Shown: piece after piece, positions 10,433-15,944 of the stretch
Layout: each line of letters opens with the position of its first letter
How positions within the stretch are numbered: the stretch's first letter is position 1
DNA from: Conidiobolus incongruus B7586
Lineage: Eukaryota > Entomophthoromycota > Entomophthoromycetes > Entomophthorales > Conidiobolaceae
Direction: 5' to 3'
DNA length: 15,944 nucleotides
Assembly: GCA_000697335.1 (NCBI GenBank)
Contig: JNEM01010594.1
Coordinates: 1-15,944, forward strand
Position numbers and translations under genes: made by a program
The notes under the pieces: generated by a model
The model's database searches: none
The model's input: only the letters and a program-made list of their open reading frames with translations
Told to the model about the DNA's origin: nothing

Positions 10433-10985
10433 CTTTCCTATTGACTAATTATTGATATTTATTAAACTAATTTTTATAAGATAATTATATATATATATTT
10501 AATAATGGATTCAACTTTAAATAGATGAAAAATTTAAGAATCATAAGATAATTAATCTAAAATTTGATTATTAAAGTCTATGAAATAGACCCTTAAGAAA
10601 GGTTGACCAATTGGATGAATCGTGACATCAATATTAAAGTATTAATTTTCATATGAAATATCTGAATATGTACATGTGACCGCTTATAATTCCATATTTA
10701 TCATTGATTGGTCAATTTAGGACGACTGGTGAATGAAATTTCATTTGAATTCTAGTCACTTATAAGAGACTTGTATTAGCTGGTTAATAATCCAAGTATC
10801 AGCAAAAGTATTTTATAATAATTACCAACATCTCATACTGTAAATTCAATTATAGGGTATAAAATAAAATATATCTCATCAGCCAATAATATGATTTTAA
10901 GATGAGTTCTTTATACTTTGGCGTCCATAATGGTGGCATATTTAATATTATTCAATACTTCTCACCTCCTCCTATCATTAGATAA
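10433..10985 (-). promoter_or_regulatory. Transporter upstream region with CCAAT elements and a 14-bp palindrome
   Basis: This region is less AT-rich than the deep spacers. A minus-strand TATAAAAA (10471-10478) lies about 40 bp before the transporter start. Further up are a palindromic CCAATTGG (10607-10614), an ATTGG (10707-10711), a perfect palindrome AATGAAATTTCATT (10732-10745) and CCAAT at 10883-10887. CCAAT-binding HAP complexes are known regulators of respiratory and lipid genes in fungi. That they act on this gene is inference. A plus-strand TATAAAATA-like stretch near 10858-10866 precedes a 27-codon ORF (10902-10985), so the island may be bidirectional. Confidence 0.4.
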
Positions 10986-12671
10986 TTCAACTTAACAACA
11001 AAATAGACAATCTTGGCAAAGTGAAAAAGAAATATCGTTAACCTCAATTTTTTTATTAGTATCTATCCAATTAATGATCGTTGTTAAAAATTTTTAAATA
11101 TATTTTTGAATTGAAGATAAATTTAATATTTTCAAAATGATTTATCCTTAAAAAAGATTTTATATAAATTTAAAAAATTATATCAAGTTTCAAATTTAAA
11201 TCAAATAATTAATTATTTGTAAAATTAACAAAATTAGATATATCATCTCCAAGGCTATAAAAACTATTTCCAGTCAATTTCAAGAGAATCTAAAACGAAA
11301 TAGTTTAGAAAGGTGAAATGATGAAATAAATTAAATAACTGATAATAATGTTCTGAATTTAGTTAATTGTTAAGCTTGAAAAATTATAATATGTAAATGC
11401 TCAATAATTTTAAAAAAATAGATTAATATCAATGCTTTTGGTATAATGAATCACTACCATTATGGTAAACTGCTACTAAATAAAGTTAATATCGACATAT
11501 TTCCAATGTATTAAAATGATCTTAGAATCTGGATCATTATTATTTTTCATGTTCTAGTTGATTAATATATATATATGAAATATATTAATTTCATACAGCA
11601 ATTTCGAAATAGTTTCATATAAATCGAAGAATTATGATTCGATTTCAATTTGGACAGTTATTACTGATTTTTATTTTTCATAAGCTGAAAACTTGGTCAG
11701 TTGTTGTATTGCTTTATAAATTATTTAACAATATCAAAAAAGGCATTCAATCCAGAAACAAAAATATCTCAATTACCAATTTTAGTAAAATTTATCAATT
11801 TTCAACAACTTTGTGTGGATATTTATAAAATCTAAATTTAGTACACAATTCAAGAAATTCGCACAATAGCCAATTTCATGATTTAAAATGATTCGAGTTT
11901 GTCTGATCATATAATATATGATAGTTTTATCAAATCATTATTCGATATATTCTAGTAACATTGGTAACTTGTAGATAATTAAATTACTATAATAATACAC
12001 ATATTAAAAAATTTATGAAAAATTGCAAAATTTTCGAATCAAAAATAATATCACATTGATCATAAATGAATATGCCAAGGTAATATACTTTTAAATCATG
12101 TTAAATAAATATCAGTTAATATGAATAAATTTAGAATAGAAAAATCCAAAAAGATGTTAAAAATTAATAATGTCAAAATATTTCAAATTTTTCTCATGTA
12201 CCACATTTTTACTATATCATTATTGGTTATTGATAAATTTTATCATTTGATCATGTATTGTATTTATTTTTAAAATGAATGTTAAACTAAGATTTGACTT
12301 TGGATATTAATTTGAGTTTGATATTTGGTTTATGAAGTTAGTTAATTAAAATACAAGATGGAAATATTATTACTTAGGTTACATAACCATAAAATTAATA
12401 AGATAATGTAAGATATTTTCAGCCAAAATAAACAGAATAACGACTGTGATACATTAAAAATAAATCACTGATTTGGATGGTGTGTAAATGACATTAGTAT
12501 CTTAGTTTTATTGGCCGGAAACATGACCAATATTTTAAATTTGATAATGATAAGAGATTATCCATTAGCGAGTGTTAATTGGGAGAATTGTATATTTTGA
12601 AAAAGAATATGTTTATTATTAAATTAAATTACTAGTTATGGATGTTATTAGTGTGAAAATTAATTAATTAA
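10986..12671. other. AT-rich intergenic spacer, no gene seen
   Basis: About 1.7 kb of AT-rich DNA separates the transporter promoter from the 3' end of the GH16 gene. Minus-strand AATAAA at 12612-12617 (TTTATT on the plus strand), about 55 bp past the GH16 stop, is a likely poly(A) signal for that gene. A small less AT-rich patch at about 12470-12590 contains an inverted CCAAT pair (12510-12514 and 12527-12531). A tetranucleotide TTAA/ATTA run at about 12658-12674 overlaps the GH16 stop codon. No coding-like stretch is present. Confidence 0.65.
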
Positions 12672-13835
12672 TTAGATAGTAAAAAGTAAGGCAGCGAATC
12701 CCAAGGCTAGGTAGGAGGCGGTGTTGGTGATGGTTGCAGAATTACCTTGACCACCTTGGGGAGAACCAGTGGGGTTGGGACCGAAAACTGAGACGGGAGG
12801 AGGCTTGGTCCAAGGTTTTGAAGGAGGAAGTTCAGTGTTTCCTTCATCTTCAACTGGTTCGCCTTTCTTCTTCTTTTCTTCCTTCTTCTTCTTTTCTTCG
12901 GGATCTTCACCGTTTCCATCATTGAGGTAGTTCTTGAAATCGTCATCGGATGAAAGTTTTTCACCAGTACATTCAACAGTTAAAGATTCAATTTCAATAT
13001 AGAATGATCCAGTCTCCTTGTATTGCGGAGTGTTGTAGTTGACTTCGCCACCAGCCCACTCCTTGGTACCTTCAGGAGATTCAGCAGTAGACCAGATACT
13101 GAACATAACACGTGAAGGAGTGTTGGGGAGCTTGCCACCTTTTTCACTGGCCTTCAAGAAGCGGACAGCTTTGCCATCAATACCCCATTCAATACCTTCT
13201 GGAGACCAGTTAATAGTATAGTCATGGAAATCATCAGAACTCTTGCCACCGATCTTGTGCTTTCCACCATTGCCCATAACTTCCTCTCCTTTCCAGAAAT
13301 AATTACTTTGACCTTCATCTAAAGCACCACCAACCCATTCCCAGTCAATTTCGTCCTTGACATCGGACATGGTAATGAAAGCGGAGACAATACCAGGAGA
13401 GTCAGCAGTCTTCATTCTGGCAGTAATCTTACCATATTTGAGATATCTAGTGGCCTCAATACGGGTACCTCCGACCTTCTTAGAGCTTTTTAAGAGAAGG
13501 TTACCGTTTTTGAATTCATAATCACCGGCACGAAGAATCCAGTAATGTTTGTTATAATTGCCTTTGTAATCCTTAACATCAATGAGTTTAGAGGGATCAT
13601 TGAATTTGTAAGTCATGGATTTACATGGGGTAGGCTTGAGACACTTGGTACTATTATAGTTACCTTCCTGGTTACAACCGAAACCACAGAAATTGTAACC
13701 TTTACCACACCAACCTTCGTTGGTACAGCAAGGAGAGAATTTGTCACATTTCCTCTGAGTACCACATTTTTTTTCTTCAGCTACAATAGATGAGAATAAA
13801 AGGGCAGAAAGAGCCGTAGCAATAAAGGTCTTCAT
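12672..13835 (-). CDS. GPI-anchored GH16 CRH-type chitin-glucan transglycosylase with CBM18
   Basis: This intronless gene encodes 387 residues. CRH-family enzymes cut chitin and transfer it to beta-glucan, cross-linking the fungal wall outside the plasma membrane. A signal peptide spans residues 1-19, ending SSIVA. An eight-cysteine CBM18-like chitin-binding module covers residues 24-65 (CCTNEGWCG, CGFGCNQ). The GH16 domain follows, with catalytic motif DEIDWE: nucleophile Glu162, Asp164 and acid/base Glu166. A Lys/Glu-rich stretch (313-325) and a Pro/Gly-rich linker lead to a C-terminal GPI signal: small residues near 365-370, then the hydrophobic tail ASYLALGFAALLFTI. CBM18 plus GH16 plus GPI is the layout of yeast Utr2/Crh2. 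I chose the ATG at 13835 because it begins the signal peptide directly; an in-frame TTG eight codons upstream adds residues that would spoil it. Codon use is biased like the peptidase gene, suggesting good expression. Which exact sugars it joins is not visible. Confidence 0.93.
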   Translation of the reverse strand: MKTFIATALSALLFSSIVAEEKKCGTQRKCDKFSPCCTNEGWCGKGYNFCGFGCNQEGNYNSTKCLKPTPCKSMTYKFNDPSKLIDVKDYKGNYNKHYWILRAGDYEFKNGNLLLKSSKKVGGTRIEATRYLKYGKITARMKTADSPGIVSAFITMSDVKDEIDWEWVGGALDEGQSNYFWKGEEVMGNGGKHKIGGKSSDDFHDYTINWSPEGIEWGIDGKAVRFLKASEKGGKLPNTPSRVMFSIWSTAESPEGTKEWAGGEVNYNTPQYKETGSFYIEIESLTVECTGEKLSSDDDFKNYLNDGNGEDPEEKKKKEEKKKKGEPVEDEGNTELPPSKPWTKPPPVSVFGPNPTGSPQGGQGNSATITNTASYLALGFAALLFTI

Positions 13836-14100
13836 ATTATAATTAATAAATAAAGACAAAAGTATTTACAAAATTCGATTGTAACTGGATAGAATAGAGT
13901 GGTTAGAGTATTTATATTCACATAATCTTCTTATTTGATCAGTTTTGCGCACTCTGTTACACTACGACCGGTTTAACTCATACACTTAATTGGCTAGGAG
14001 TCATTCCCTCAAATTGATTTTGTATTATTATAAAAGGAGTATTCATTTCACCCAAACTTGAAAACACTCAATTGTCCAATCAAAACACTTTCAAGGCACC
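13836..14100 (-). promoter_or_regulatory. GH16 gene promoter with TATA box and CCAAT elements
   Basis: On the minus strand a TATAAATA element (plus-strand TATTTATA, 13909-13916) lies about 74 bp before the ATG, the same sequence and spacing as at the fimbrin gene. Further upstream are ATTGG at 13989-13993 (CCAAT on the gene's strand) and CCAAT at 14076-14080 in the opposite orientation. The region is less AT-rich than the spacer beyond. A plus-strand TATAAAAGG at 14029-14037 points away from the gene. Confidence 0.55.
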
Positions 14101-15944
14101 ATATAAACTTGAAAATGATTTTATTTTGATATCATACAGAATTCTGATCATTTTTTCAAATAATCCAATTAAAATAAAAGGTTAAATCAAAATTTATCAG
14201 GAATTAAACACCAAACTCAATACTGTTCAATAATTTTCTCAACTTTACAAATATTTATTATTCACATAATATCCTTATAAATATGCATCACTATCCCCCA
14301 ATAAGGCTCCCTATCTTTTATAAATTATTGTAAGGTATTCATTTAAATTGAGCTATTTTCGCCTTTTTTTAAAAAAAATTTCATTATTTTATTCAAGTTC
14401 AATATAATAGCTTGTTATTTGAAATATTAGTCCATTTATCAACTCATTACTGTTATTTAATTAAATATTTTAAATATTTTTTTGTTTTAAAAATATAACC
14501 TCATAAAAATTAATAAAAAACTATATAGCAATAAATTCTGAGATTAATTTATAATGAATTATATTATCATAATAACATTTTTAATATTTTTAATCATAAG
14601 TAAGGTATGAATCAGTTATCAATATTTGATCATATATGAATTGGTTTTAATTGCTAATTTAAGATTGTGAATATAAAGTGGATTTGATAAAAATAAAAAT
14701 ACAAAAACTACCACTCAGTACAAAGACTAAAATTATATACTACCGAGTGATCAATTTCCTTCAATATATATATATAACAATTTTCATAATCAAAAGTCAC
14801 AATATTATATATCTTTTATCTTCTATGTAAATTTGAAATTGAACTATAAATCTATAAAGAAGGTTGATAATTAATAAATGTCCCAAATTAATTGAGTACA
14901 ATTGTTAAACCAATATTCATTTCATTTTTCTATTTTTAGCATTATAAAATTTCTTTTCAAAATATATATATATATTAGTAATTTTAGTGATTATCTCTAA
15001 CTGTCAAGCAAAAGAATAATATTTACATAAATTTTTCAAATTCAATATTGTTCTTTATGTTAAAAAATAAGATCTCTAATCATTAAATAGCATATTTTGT
15101 ACATATTTGGTTTTACTAAAAAGTCATAATTTTGTTTAAACATATTTGAAATGAATCAAAAGAATTTTCTGTTGTAAATATTTTACCATCTTTTCAAACT
15201 ATTTGTTAATAAACTTGGGATATTTTCAAAATAAAGGATTCAATCTTTCAATTTTTTTAAGATGATATAACTATTAAATCATCTCTCAAATAATATTATT
15301 AAATGTGTAATTATTATCTCAAAATTTCCAAATGGTGACGAATTATAAGCAAATTAATTCGAATTGAATTCACTATTAAAATGAAATTCAATACATTATT
15401 TATATAATAAATTCTTAAGTAGCAGTAAATATTGAGATTTCATCCTTTTTAATAAAATTTATGAATATAAAAAATAATAATACTAAATTAATAATAACTA
15501 TTATTAGGGATTATTTATAATAAACTGAAATAAGTCTTGTATAAATTCAAAATTTTTGCTATGATTCAATCGTATTGTTTCATAACTCTAATCATCCAAG
15601 CTAATTTTAATAAATATAATCTTTTTAATATGTGATAAAATCATATATTTTATTATAATCTATATATAATTATTAAATCTACATCATTTCATATTTCTTT
15701 TTAATATTTGATATACTATAATTCAATCAAAAAAGAACTCTAATTAAAATAATATTTCACTGTAAAAAATTATTAAATAATTTTTTTTCTAATTGTATTT
15801 ATGTACTAATTAAATAATCTTAATTTAACTAAAAACTAAAACTAATATATTCTTATATAATTAAAATATTTAAAAAAGTTATTTTTACTTGTATAACAAA
15901 ATTTTAAAAATAATATTGCAAAACTTATATAATTAATTAATTAC
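14101..15944. other. AT-rich spacer to window edge, no gene seen
   Basis: Beyond the GH16 promoter the sequence becomes strongly AT-rich, with short homopolymer and AT runs (for example around 14766-14776 and 14962-14975). I see no coding-like stretch on either strand, no RNA gene and no long repeat. A small less AT-rich patch at about 14270-14345 carries a plus-strand TATAAATA (14276-14283) but leads to no recognisable exon. Confidence 0.65.

Noticed and set aside
11634-11828. A 64-codon plus-strand open frame in the large spacer
   Set aside because: The peptide is Ile/Leu/Phe/Lys/Asn-rich, as expected from chance reading of AT-rich DNA. It has no recognisable motif, and the local composition is the same as the surrounding non-coding DNA.
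13836-13859. An upstream TTG start adding eight residues to the GH16 protein
   Set aside because: Nuclear fungal genes start at ATG. The ATG at 13835 gives a textbook signal peptide at once, and the extra residues would displace it.
14283-14410. A possible short first exon (ATG 14283) with a GTAAGG donor at 14330
   Set aside because: The matching TAG acceptor would need an 81-bp intron, outside the 51-59 bp range seen here, and no coding sequence follows it.

Overview
The window looks like nuclear DNA from an AT-rich, early-diverging ('zygomycete'-type) fungus. Islands of ordinary coding sequence sit in very AT-rich spacers of up to about 2.9 kb. Genes are interrupted by tiny spliceosomal introns of 51-59 bp. 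The gene content is fungal: an actin-bundling fimbrin, a peroxisomal ALDP-type ABC half-transporter, a secreted S9 dipeptidyl-peptidase, a GPI-anchored GH16 protein of the CRH type with a chitin-binding module, and a fungus-specific UPF0357/DUF2015 protein. A Conidiobolus-like member of the Zoopagomycota would fit the composition. That placement is an inference and cannot be proved from this sequence.

Layout from left to right. At 1-921 (+) lies the 3' end of a DPP5-like gene that runs off the left edge. At 922-3790 there is AT-rich spacer whose last ~200 bp form a recognisable promoter (CCAAT boxes, then a TATA box). At 3791-5894 (+) is a complete four-exon fimbrin gene. After a 1.06 kb spacer, 6952-7483 (+) is a complete two-exon UPF0357/DUF2015 gene. 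It converges on a complete seven-exon ABCD transporter gene at 10432-8006 (-). The short tail-to-tail spacer between them carries an AT microsatellite and a hairpin. From 10433 to 12671 is a 2.2 kb spacer whose first ~550 bp are less AT-rich, with CCAAT elements, a 14-bp palindrome and a possible micro-ORF. At 12672-13835 (-) is an intronless CRH-type GH16 gene with its own TATA/CCAAT promoter. The remaining ~2 kb to the right edge shows no gene.

I rebuilt all ten introns by reading frame and family conservation. Every acceptor is TAG, and half the donors are GTAATT rather than GTAAGT. The genes do not form a pathway or cluster. They are ordinary neighbours serving actin organisation, peroxisomal fatty-acid import, cell-wall remodelling and extracellular protein digestion. 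I found no tRNA or rRNA, no CRISPR array, no recognisable transposon or viral fossil, and no convincing undescribed multi-gene system. The least understood protein-coding item is the UPF0357/DUF2015 gene. The most unusual sequence features are the splice-site convention, an acidic insert in fimbrin's third CH domain, and promoter-like islands in the spacers that lead to no visible gene.
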